Shown: positions 57,200 to 64,000 of the stretch, piece by piece
Numbering within the stretch: position 1 is the first letter of the stretch
Layout: each line of letters starts with the position of its first letter
Assembly: GCA_944390195.1 (NCBI GenBank)
Contig: CALXOZ010000006.1
Location: forward strand, 1-64,000
DNA from: an uncultured Alphaproteobacteria bacterium
GTDB taxonomy: Bacteria; Pseudomonadota; Alphaproteobacteria; CAAGCB01; CAG-977
Length of the DNA: 64,000 nt
Direction: 5' to 3'
Translations under genes and position numbers: made by a program
Notes under the pieces: generated by a model
Databases searched by the model: none
The model's input: the letters and a program-made list of their open reading frames with translations, nothing else
What the model was told of the DNA's origin: nothing

Positions 57200-57790
57200 T
57201 TATTTTTTTGAATTCAGCACGCTCATGATCAGGCGATACGCTTGAGTAATGTCCTTGAATTTTTCTTCCAGCTTTTTATCGCCCCCGTTTGAATCCGGAT
57301 GATATGTTTTTGCAAGCCTTTTATAATTCAACCGGACATCTTTCACTTCCAAAGGAAAAGCGACTTCCAGAATTTTAGCGGCGGCAATCAAAGCCGGATC
57401 GGCATGTTGACTTGCACAGCCTTTTTTTTGAGAAAAAGCGTCTTGACCAGCGCCAAAAGCCTCCCTTTGCATACCTAACGGATCTGAAAACAAAGATGAG
57501 GCTTTTCCGCATTGTCCCAACTTCCATGTCGGACGTTGCCAACAGACATCTTGTTTCAGTTCCTCTTCTATTTGCGAGGCGGACATTCCAGCATAATAAT
57601 CCCACTGCGCATTGTATTCTTTAACATGCTCCAAACAAAACCAATAGTACTCTTTTAAAGCTCTGTCTTTCGGAGCGCGAAACTCAGCCGGTTTGCAACA
57701 CCCTTCTTTTTCACAGATGCGTTCCGGCTTTTTGACGGAACGATCCAAAAGATCATTGACAAAAAAATCAAATTTAGAACGCCGTCTCAT
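57200..57790 (-). CDS. J-domain protein
   Basis: A 196-residue protein with a C-terminal J domain (about 135-192): KDVRLNYKRLAKTYHPDSNGG holds the HPD that stimulates the DnaK ATPase, and KFKDITQAYRLIM is the last helix. The N-terminal part has cysteines (CEKEGCCKPAEF, FCLEH) that could bind zinc. This is the small alphaproteobacterial DnaJ-like family, not DnaJ itself. Its ATG lies at the stop of the DUF2889 gene (one-base overlap), so the two are coupled. Confidence 0.85.
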   Translation of the reverse strand: MRRRSKFDFFVNDLLDRSVKKPERICEKEGCCKPAEFRAPKDRALKEYYWFCLEHVKEYNAQWDYYAGMSASQIEEELKQDVCWQRPTWKLGQCGKASSLFSDPLGMQREAFGAGQDAFSQKKGCASQHADPALIAAAKILEVAFPLEVKDVRLNYKRLAKTYHPDSNGGDKKLEEKFKDITQAYRLIMSVLNSKK

Positions 57791-58374
57791 CAGTTATGAT
57801 CCGACTCTTTTTCAGGATGATAAAAATCAGGCCATTCCCTTTTCACCATTTCGGAAGAACTGTCCCAAGCCAAACAGGTATCCAAAGGGTCGGGAGTAAC
57901 GCCTTGACAGTATTTCATCATGCGAATCGGAGAAACCGTCTGAAAAGCCGCTCCGGCAGCTCCGATCAACAAAGAAAACAAATGCGTACACCCTTGTTTT
58001 ACAGGAATCCGTTTCCGCGCCTCCTTTGAAAATCCGGGTTCTATTTTCAGTCCGATAATATTTTTAAAAACCACTTGCGATTGCGGACATTGCAAGTACG
58101 GATACTTATTAAGGCTCACGGAAATATCGCGAATAACCATATCATCGTCAATCGTCAATGTTAAAAACATACCATGAAAAGTTTCTCCGGCACGAACGAC
58201 ACCACCGCGATCAACACAAGGACAGTCGTATGTTCTTCGATCACGGAAATACCCTTCAATATCCCACAAGTTATCCGTACGACGGTAACCGACATAATCT
58301 ATGTGCCGGAAATAGATTTCTTCACGTTCAGATTTGGTAGGAGGAGATGAAATGTTTTTTTCTTCCTTTTTCAT
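57790..58374 (-). CDS. DUF2889 family protein
   Basis: A 194-residue cytoplasmic protein. The pattern DLWDIEGYFRDRRTYD, then HGMFLTLTIDDDMVIRD and later GCTHLFSLL is that of DUF2889 (PF11136). The role is unknown; members occur across proteobacteria, sometimes near catabolic genes. AAAGGG precedes the start, which lies 47 bases inside the 3' end of aroB. It is coupled at its other end to the J-domain gene, giving aroK-aroB-DUF2889-dnaJ-like as one operon. Confidence 0.8.
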   Translation of the reverse strand: MKKEEKNISSPPTKSEREEIYFRHIDYVGYRRTDNLWDIEGYFRDRRTYDCPCVDRGGVVRAGETFHGMFLTLTIDDDMVIRDISVSLNKYPYLQCPQSQVVFKNIIGLKIEPGFSKEARKRIPVKQGCTHLFSLLIGAAGAAFQTVSPIRMMKYCQGVTPDPLDTCLAWDSSSEMVKREWPDFYHPEKESDHN

Positions 58375-59464
58375 TTAAGACCCTTTCAACATCATCCGGA
58401 TCAATATCATTGACCAAAACGGCGTTTCCGATACCTTCCAATAAAACAAGATTCAGATGGTCTGCAACGGATTTTTTATCTTTTTTCATCAAAGAAACCA
58501 AATTCGCAGCTTTCAAGTACTCGTATTTTGTCGGCAATTCCCATTTTTCATATTGTTGAGCAATTCTTTCCGCGATATCGTAACGGCATAATTCCAGATC
58601 GGCAGACATCCATGCGGCCAAGACGCAACCGATTGACACCGCTTCACCATGAAGAATCGAACCGTGCATTCCGTTAGCCGCTTCGATTGCGTGAGCGAAC
58701 GTATGCCCCAAATTCAACAAAGAACGTAATCCCGTTTGTTCAAATTGGTCTTGAGACACGACAGCAGCTTTAATTCTGCAACTTTGTTCAACGGCATAAA
58801 CGCACGCTTTCTTATCCAAGGCAATGACACGTTCCCCGTTTTCAATCAACCAAGACCAAAAATCGGCATTTAGCGCCAAACCGTATTTTACAACTTCCGC
58901 GAACCCTGCTAAAACCTGTTGAGGATCAAGCGTATCAAGCGTATCGACATCAATAAAAACGGCTTTAGGCTGATGAAACGTTCCGATCAAATTTTTTCCG
59001 ATATGGGAATTTACTCCCGTTTTTCCGCCGACAGAACTGTCCGACTGAGCCAACAATGTTGTCGGAATCTGAATGAAATCAATGCCGCGAAGCAAGACGG
59101 AAGCGCAAAAGCCAGCCAGATCCCCGACGACGCCACCGCCCAAAGAAACAATCGCGCATTGTCTGTCACATCCTATTTTTAAAATATGTTCCAACATTTT
59201 TTCGGCTTGTTGCAAACTTTTGCTACTTTCTCCTTGAGGAATGATCACATCATAAACGTCAAATCCCGCTTCTTCCAAACTTTCCGCGACACAGGGAAAA
59301 TACAATGTTGAAACAAGGTCGTCGGAAACGATAAAAATCTTTTCAGAGCGAACATAAGGCTGAATCAAAGTCCCGATCTGGTTTAAAAAGTTGTTTCCGA
59401 TAAAAATCGGATAAGCTTTTTGATCCAAAGCGACATCCACCCGTTTCAAATTATCAAGCGCCAT
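58328..59464 (-). CDS. aroB: 3-dehydroquinate synthase
   Basis: About 378 residues from the ATG at 59464, which follows AGGAGAAAC. The enzyme cyclises DAHP to 3-dehydroquinate in the shikimate pathway. Visible sites are GGGVVGDLAGFCAS (NAD loop), PTTLLAQSDSSVGGKTGVN (phosphate and Lys), and the zinc ligands in GFAEVVKYG, NLGHTFAHAIE and HGEAVSIG. It overlaps aroK upstream by 11 bases, the classic aroK-aroB order. Confidence 0.96.
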   Translation of the reverse strand: MALDNLKRVDVALDQKAYPIFIGNNFLNQIGTLIQPYVRSEKIFIVSDDLVSTLYFPCVAESLEEAGFDVYDVIIPQGESSKSLQQAEKMLEHILKIGCDRQCAIVSLGGGVVGDLAGFCASVLLRGIDFIQIPTTLLAQSDSSVGGKTGVNSHIGKNLIGTFHQPKAVFIDVDTLDTLDPQQVLAGFAEVVKYGLALNADFWSWLIENGERVIALDKKACVYAVEQSCRIKAAVVSQDQFEQTGLRSLLNLGHTFAHAIEAANGMHGSILHGEAVSIGCVLAAWMSADLELCRYDIAERIAQQYEKWELPTKYEYLKAANLVSLMKKDKKSVADHLNLVLLEGIGNAVLVNDIDPDDVERVLNEKGRKKHFISSYQI

Positions 59465-60050
59465 GTGTTTCTCCTGTAGCAAACTGATTAATACGCGTAA
59501 CCAAAATCCTTAACAACTGCCCCATTGTTTCTTCTTTGTATTTAACACAAATATCGGCTTGTTCATAAAAGCGCCGCCTTTGATTTAGAAGCTCTGATAT
59601 GACTTGCGCCGGATTGTCGACATTCAGCAACGGGCGGTGTGTTCTGCCGGACGTATTTCGGATCAACGTATCGACATGAGCATCCAAAAAAACACTGACA
59701 GCTCTTCGAGCAACCGCTTTCCTTGTTTCTTCGGAAATAAAAGCACCGCCACCTGATGCCAGAATACAAACCTTTCCTGCTAACAACCGTTGCATGATCC
59801 GTGTTTCTATACGGCGAAAATCAGATTCTCCGTAACGTTGAAACAAATAACAAATATCCCCTCCCCCCGCTTTTTCGATTTCATCATCCGCATCTATGAA
59901 AGGAATGGAATAAATACGAGCCAAACGCCGTCCTAAACTGCTTTTCCCACACCCCATCATGCCGACAAGAAACAATGTCCGATCTAAAGGATACGGGAAA
60001 TGTAGTACGGTCTCTTTTTTTTTCAGCATTGTCCGATTTTGCCTTTTCAT
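59454..60050 (-). CDS. aroK: Shikimate kinase
   Basis: Up to 198 residues; the first ATG at 60050 and a second eight codons later are both possible. It phosphorylates shikimate. Walker A is GMMGCGKSSLGRRLA (about 28-42), followed by the shikimate-binding IDADDEIEK, FRRIETRIM, and the GGGA motif ASGGGAFI; the lid is RTHRPLL. It is the first gene of the operon with aroB and is divergent from the 46-residue protein gene. Confidence 0.94.
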   Translation of the reverse strand: MKRQNRTMLKKKETVLHFPYPLDRTLFLVGMMGCGKSSLGRRLARIYSIPFIDADDEIEKAGGGDICYLFQRYGESDFRRIETRIMQRLLAGKVCILASGGGAFISEETRKAVARRAVSVFLDAHVDTLIRNTSGRTHRPLLNVDNPAQVISELLNQRRRFYEQADICVKYKEETMGQLLRILVTRINQFATGETHGA

Positions 60051-60135
60051 CCAGCTTAAAGAATTTCTAACCTTATTTTAACTTGATTATGCCATAAGAA
60101 AAGTAATTTTTAACTTCTTGTCGAAAGGACGCAAA

Positions 60136-60276
60136 ATGCGTAATCATTCACGCTGGTATGTTTATCCGATTTTATTGCTTGTCATCGGGTTCGGTGTCTT
60201 CATCGCTTTTTACGATATTCAGATTCCCAAGGAAACAATTGTCAAAGAAATCAGTTATGATGAACTTCAGAAATAA
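60136..60276 (+). CDS. Small single-pass membrane protein (46 residues)
   Basis: A short gene with a good ribosome site (AAAGGAC, five bases before the ATG). The product has a basic start (MRNHSRW), one membrane helix of about 20 residues (YPILLLVIGFGVFIAFYD) and a short periplasmic tail ending SYDELQK. The same architecture occurs in tiny proteins next to xerD and aroK in other alphaproteobacteria, as far as I recall. Its end overlaps the start of the next gene by 17 to 20 bases in another frame, which suggests coupling. Confidence 0.65.
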   Translation: MRNHSRWYVYPILLLVIGFGVFIAFYDIQIPKETIVKEISYDELQK

Positions 60277-61897
60277 TTTTTACCTTCTTTTTTCTTTACT
60301 GTTTGCGTCTTTTCCGGCTTTTGCACAAAACACCTACCTGATTCCCCCCGTGCAATTGACGGCTTTGAAAAAGACGGAAGCCAACGATTACGGACTGATC
60401 GAAGCACAAAAAAACGATATTTTAAACGAAAACATCTGGAAAAATGCCACTTACCCATCCACGGCGGACAAATTCGCAAGATTGCCTGTCCGATTGCCGC
60501 CGGAAGCTGAAAACCTGCGTTTAAAATTACTCCTTTTAACGGCCACTCCCCCTCAAGGAACAACAGGACAAGCTTTCATTACATTAAAACTTAATTTGCT
60601 GTTCAATCACGGTCAATTTGACGATGTTTTCCACTTGGTTCAAAAAATACCTGAAAATCTGCGTTCAAAAGAACAAAACAAGCTTTATACCGATATTTTG
60701 CTGTTACAAGATCTGCAAACAGCCTGCTTCGTTTCACAAAAAGAAACTGAAAACATTTTTCAACAGCAACTGTCCGCAGTGTGTGCCGCTCTCAACCAAG
60801 AAGAAGACAAAGCTTATCTATTCTTAGATTTACTAAAAGAACAAAACGTCCAAGACGAATTTATTATAAAAGCCGTCGAACACTTCCTGTATGCCACACC
60901 GCTAGACGTTTTTCCAAGTGAAGTAACTCCTTTAAGCGTTGCCGTTTGGCGTAAAAGTAAGCGTAGTTTAGAAGATTTGAAAGAAAAAACAAACGCGATC
61001 TGGTTCGACACGGTTTTCGCCCAAGATGAAAACATTCCTGTCGAACAGCGTTTGAGTACCGCGGAACAATTGGTCGAAAACGGTATGCTTGCCCCGTCAA
61101 AGCTGCGGACATATTATCAGCAAGTTTCTTTTGATGAAAAAGTTATTCCGAATTGGCTTCCCGAACCGAAAAAACGGGCTTTTTTCCTGCAAAAAGCGGC
61201 AGCTTTGACCAGCACACCGGCGGACAATTTAAAAAAACAAAACTTTCTAAAACAGGGATTGGCTTCAGCAAAAAAATCAGGATTGACTTATGCCTTCAGC
61301 TCGGCGGCGAAAGATGTCTTGCAAACGTTAAAACCCGATACAGACACTTTACAAAAATCCACAGACATCATTGAAGCCTTTGCCTTGGCAGGATTGGACG
61401 AACAAGCACAAGACTGGCAGGATAAAAGCGAAATTGTTTTTCCAAAATCGCACACAGCCGCGAACGGATGGCTTTTCCGCGAATTGACTCTATTGGATAA
61501 AAATGATCACGTTTTCATCCCTTCCATGGAAAGAATGATGGCTTATGCGGAAAAAAATAAAACAACCGACCCCAATTTCAGCCTGAAATTGGATCGGTTG
61601 ATGCTGGTATTCAAAGTGCTGGGAATGATCCATCCGGATGAAAATTGGCACTACTCTTCATTTGAACAGGGGTCGTTTGAATCAATTTACGCAAATCGGC
61701 AAGACAATCCTTCCTTTAATAAAAAAGAATCCATAGGCAACAGTGTTCTGGACGCCTTGCAAACATTAAACGGTTCTTATACCGGATTGTTGTCGGCTTT
61801 GAACATTTTATGCGGACTCGGATTGCAAAAAGAAGCTCAAACAATTGCTTTGCAGTCCGTCGACATAATTTTAAATCCGGAAAAAGACAATGAATAA
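60260..61897 (+). CDS. Secreted helical-repeat protein of unknown function
   Basis: About 545 residues from the ATG at 60260 (another ATG lies one codon before). Residues 1-21 are a signal peptide ending FPAFAQ. The mature part is almost wholly alpha-helical, with TPR-like arrays in the second half (AEQLVENGMLAPSKLRTYYQ, ALAGLDEQAQDWQDKSE) and no catalytic motif. It should act in the periplasm. Proteins of this type lie between the aroK region and xerD in related genomes. It overlaps xerD by 8 bases. The far longer open frame from 60158 is not used. Confidence 0.7.
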   Translation: MNFRNNFYLLFSLLFASFPAFAQNTYLIPPVQLTALKKTEANDYGLIEAQKNDILNENIWKNATYPSTADKFARLPVRLPPEAENLRLKLLLLTATPPQGTTGQAFITLKLNLLFNHGQFDDVFHLVQKIPENLRSKEQNKLYTDILLLQDLQTACFVSQKETENIFQQQLSAVCAALNQEEDKAYLFLDLLKEQNVQDEFIIKAVEHFLYATPLDVFPSEVTPLSVAVWRKSKRSLEDLKEKTNAIWFDTVFAQDENIPVEQRLSTAEQLVENGMLAPSKLRTYYQQVSFDEKVIPNWLPEPKKRAFFLQKAAALTSTPADNLKKQNFLKQGLASAKKSGLTYAFSSAAKDVLQTLKPDTDTLQKSTDIIEAFALAGLDEQAQDWQDKSEIVFPKSHTAANGWLFRELTLLDKNDHVFIPSMERMMAYAEKNKTTDPNFSLKLDRLMLVFKVLGMIHPDENWHYSSFEQGSFESIYANRQDNPSFNKKESIGNSVLDALQTLNGSYTGLLSALNILCGLGLQKEAQTIALQSVDIILNPEKDNE

Positions 61898-62819
61898 AGG
61901 ATTGATCATCGCTTTTGCCGAAACAATGATCGCTGAACGGGGAGCCAGCAAAAACACGATTCTCGCTTATACACGCGATCTGAAACATTACGGTGCTTTT
62001 TTAGATTCAAAACGACGGACATTTGAAAACGCATCAATTGAAGATATACGCTCTTATCTCGCATTCTTGCTTGACCAGGACATGACGGCTAAAACACAAG
62101 CCAGACGGTTGTCCTCTTTAAGGGAATTTTATAGATTCCTTTTTACTGAAAAAATCAGACCTGACAATCCCACAGACGGGTTGTCATCCCCGAAGACAAC
62201 AAAAAGTCTGCCGAAATATCTGTCTGAATCGGAAATCAACGCCCTTTTCCAAGCCATAACCGCCTTGCCCGAAAAAAAAGCCGTCCGCATGAAGGCACTG
62301 TTGGAAATCCTTTATGCTTCCGGGCTTAGAGTGTCCGAATTGGTCAGCCTGCCCGCCAATATTGCTCATGTCAAAGAAAATTTTTTCATCGTCCGGGGCA
62401 AAGGGGATAAAGACAGATTGGTTCCCTTGACCGATATAGCCAAAAAAGCTCTGCACGACTGGTTGCCCGTCCGCGAAGAGACTCTGCCGAAAGGACGCAA
62501 TTCGCGTTGGTTGTTTCCGTCTTGGGGAAAAACAGGGCATCTGACACGGGAAGATTTCTTTTTGGAATTAAAACAGCTGGCACGTTTGGCAGACATTGAT
62601 GAAAAAAGGGTTTCGCCCCATGTCATACGCCACTGTTTCGCCAGCCATTTGATCGACCACAACGCCGATTTGAGAACTGTTCAACAAATGCTGGGACACG
62701 CCAGTATTTCTACAACTCAAATCTATACCCACATTCTCAACAACCGGTTGAAAAACACCGTAGAAAAAGCCCATCCTCTGGCAGATCCGGATTTTTTCAA
62801 CCAAACTTTAAAAAAATGA
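61890..62819 (+). CDS. xerD: Tyrosine recombinase XerD
   Basis: A 309-residue recombinase that, with XerC, resolves chromosome dimers at dif before division. The catalytic set is complete: R147 in ASGLRVSEL, K171 in GKGDKDR, H244 and R247 in HVIRH, H270 in LGHASISTT, and the nucleophile Y279 in QIYTH. The SAM-like N-terminal domain (about 1-95) is normal. It follows the secreted helical protein with an 8-base overlap. Assignment to XerD rather than XerC rests on similarity of the N-terminal part and is likely but not certain. Confidence 0.92.
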   Translation: MNKGLIIAFAETMIAERGASKNTILAYTRDLKHYGAFLDSKRRTFENASIEDIRSYLAFLLDQDMTAKTQARRLSSLREFYRFLFTEKIRPDNPTDGLSSPKTTKSLPKYLSESEINALFQAITALPEKKAVRMKALLEILYASGLRVSELVSLPANIAHVKENFFIVRGKGDKDRLVPLTDIAKKALHDWLPVREETLPKGRNSRWLFPSWGKTGHLTREDFFLELKQLARLADIDEKRVSPHVIRHCFASHLIDHNADLRTVQQMLGHASISTTQIYTHILNNRLKNTVEKAHPLADPDFFNQTLKK

Positions 62820-62855
62820 AGACGAAAGTCTTTCTTAACGCTATAATTCCGCCCT

Positions 62856-64000
62856 ATGAAGATCGTAACAAAATATATTTTAAAACAAATGCTGTTCGGA
62901 TTCGTTTTAATCACATCCGGACTGTTGATGATCGTTTGGCTTTCACAGTCGTTGCGACTGTTTGATATGCTCTTAAATTCAAAAGTTTCCATTTTGCTTT
63001 TCGTCCGTTTGACGCTGATGTTGATTCCGGGATATCTGGCAATCATTTCCCCCATCGCCTTGTTCGCAGTCGCCCTTTTTACATACAACCGGTTGATCAC
63101 AGACAGGGAATTAATCATCTTGCGCGCCGCGGGAATGAGCCCGATGCAATTGGCTCGCCCTGTATTGACAATCGGCATCCTTTTCACATTGCTGGGATTT
63201 TATATTTCTTTAGTCTTGGTACCGCACGCCGTCGCAAATTTCAGAGAAATGCGATGGAAAGTCCAACATGACGTTTCCCATCTTTTAATCCAAGAAGGCG
63301 AATTTAATGACATTTCTTCAGGAATAACCGTTTACATCAGAAATAAAAACAATGACGGTTCTTTGGAAGGAATCATCTTGCACGATCAACGTTCCCCAGA
63401 CAGCCAAGTAACCTTGCTTGCCGAACAAGGATCCATCGTCTACAGAGACGGCGTTCCGCAAATCGCCATGAAAAACGGATCCAGACAAGAAGTTTCCAAT
63501 AAAACAGGGCGTTTTTCCATTCTGTATTTCGACTATTACAACTTGGATTTCTTTACGGATAAAGACAAAACATCCAGCCGTTTCAAAAACCCCGCCGAAC
63601 GAAGCCTGAAAGAATTACTTACAACACCTAAAAACCAATTGCCAAACGAAAAAACATACTACAAATTCCGGCTGGAAGGTTTTAAGCGTCTGGCGTTGCC
63701 TTTTTACAACCTGTCATTCATGTTGATTGCCGCAACAGGTTTGCTGACAGGAAATTTCAACAGGCGCGGGCACAATAAGAGGATTTTGGTCACCGTTCTG
63801 ATCATGGCCGCCGTTCAAATCACTTCGCTGGGCATAGAAAATCTGTGCATGAAAAATTTATACTTCGTCCCTTTGATTTACGCGCTTGCCATCATACCGA
63901 TTTTCATTTGCCTTTATATTCTGAAACACGCCGGCGAATTTAAATTCACTCTAATAAAAACCGTATGGCAAAAAGCGGTGGAATTGTTCCGTAAAATACA
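62856..64000 (+). CDS. lptF: LPS export permease LptF, cut by the window edge
   Basis: At least 381 residues; the frame is open to base 64000. LptF and LptG form the membrane part of the LptB2FG ABC transporter that extracts LPS from the inner membrane. Six-helix YjgP/YjgQ layout: two helices at about 12-35 and 45-75, the coupling region DRELIILRAAGMSPMQL, a helix at about 105-125, a periplasmic beta-jellyroll domain (about 130-265), and three more helices from about 280. ATG at 62856 is the first good start. The first position in an lptF-lptG pair is assumed. Confidence 0.92.
   Translation, partial: MKIVTKYILKQMLFGFVLITSGLLMIVWLSQSLRLFDMLLNSKVSILLFVRLTLMLIPGYLAIISPIALFAVALFTYNRLITDRELIILRAAGMSPMQLARPVLTIGILFTLLGFYISLVLVPHAVANFREMRWKVQHDVSHLLIQEGEFNDISSGITVYIRNKNNDGSLEGIILHDQRSPDSQVTLLAEQGSIVYRDGVPQIAMKNGSRQEVSNKTGRFSILYFDYYNLDFFTDKDKTSSRFKNPAERSLKELLTTPKNQLPNEKTYYKFRLEGFKRLALPFYNLSFMLIAATGLLTGNFNRRGHNKRILVTVLIMAAVQITSLGIENLCMKNLYFVPLIYALAIIPIFICLYILKHAGEFKFTLIKTVWQKAVELFRKI

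Overview
The window is chromosomal DNA from an AT-rich alphaproteobacterium. The evidence is the fused ispDF gene divergent from dusB, the dusB-(ntr)-trkA-hfq-hflX neighbourhood, the hpnC-hpnD-hpnE squalene genes, folate-dependent trmFO, a DUF2889 protein beside aroB, and an alphaproteobacterial ComEC. Several losses and decayed genes (no ntrB/ntrY/ntrX, a broken permease, gene remnants in the longer gaps) suggest a lineage undergoing genome reduction, perhaps host-associated or uncultured; that is inference. I see no insertion sequence, prophage, CRISPR array or rRNA.

Layout. 1-6931 (minus strand): batA, a batB-batC fusion and batD, followed by a short membrane sensor and an ABC-type substrate-binding protein. 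7439-8607: a two-gene cassette of a toxin-like nuclease-fold protein and a Sel1 lipoprotein. 8840-18509: uvrB, a membrane GT-C-like protein, aspartate aminotransferase, an EF-G-like GTPase and comEC. 18614-20160: an arsR-type regulator, a permease broken by three lesions, and a thioredoxin-fold protein. 21253-26937 (minus): one tight operon, dusB, a Fis-like 100-residue protein, trkA, a HAD phosphatase, hfq, hflX and an inositol monophosphatase gene. 26778-27387 is a perfect 305-bp tandem duplication spanning the dusB/ispDF divergent promoter. 27329-37659: ispDF, a DUF1796 protein, guanine deaminase, a methyltransferase, a DMT exporter, an acyl-ACP thioesterase, tldD, a second membrane GT-C-like protein and a HAD protein. 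38387-42213 (minus): a rhodanese-like protein without its cysteine, a large pentapeptide-repeat protein and a Sel1 protein in one operon. 42301-47268: trmFO, hpnC, hpnD, hpnE, sodB. 48115-55927: a GNAT enzyme, a K+/H+ antiporter, prfC, a small acidic protein, a HAD paralogue, mazG and an alpha/beta hydrolase-like protein. 56046-60050: rnhA, an unusual tRNA-Asp with a repeat-rich stretch behind it, a J-domain protein, DUF2889, aroB and aroK. 60136-64000: a 46-residue membrane protein, a secreted helical protein, xerD, and lptF running off the right edge.

Most is core metabolism and envelope maintenance: isoprenoid precursors (IspDF) feeding squalene (HpnCDE), the shikimate pathway (AroK, AroB), LPS transport (LptF), the Bat proteins and tRNA modification. 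The points most worth a second look are the Fis-like protein in the place of NtrC behind dusB (paralleling the gamma-proteobacterial dusB-fis operon), the toxin-like/lipoprotein pair, the rhodanese-pentapeptide-Sel1 operon, a BatB whose three metal-site motifs are all lost, the tandem duplications, and the odd tRNA-Asp region.
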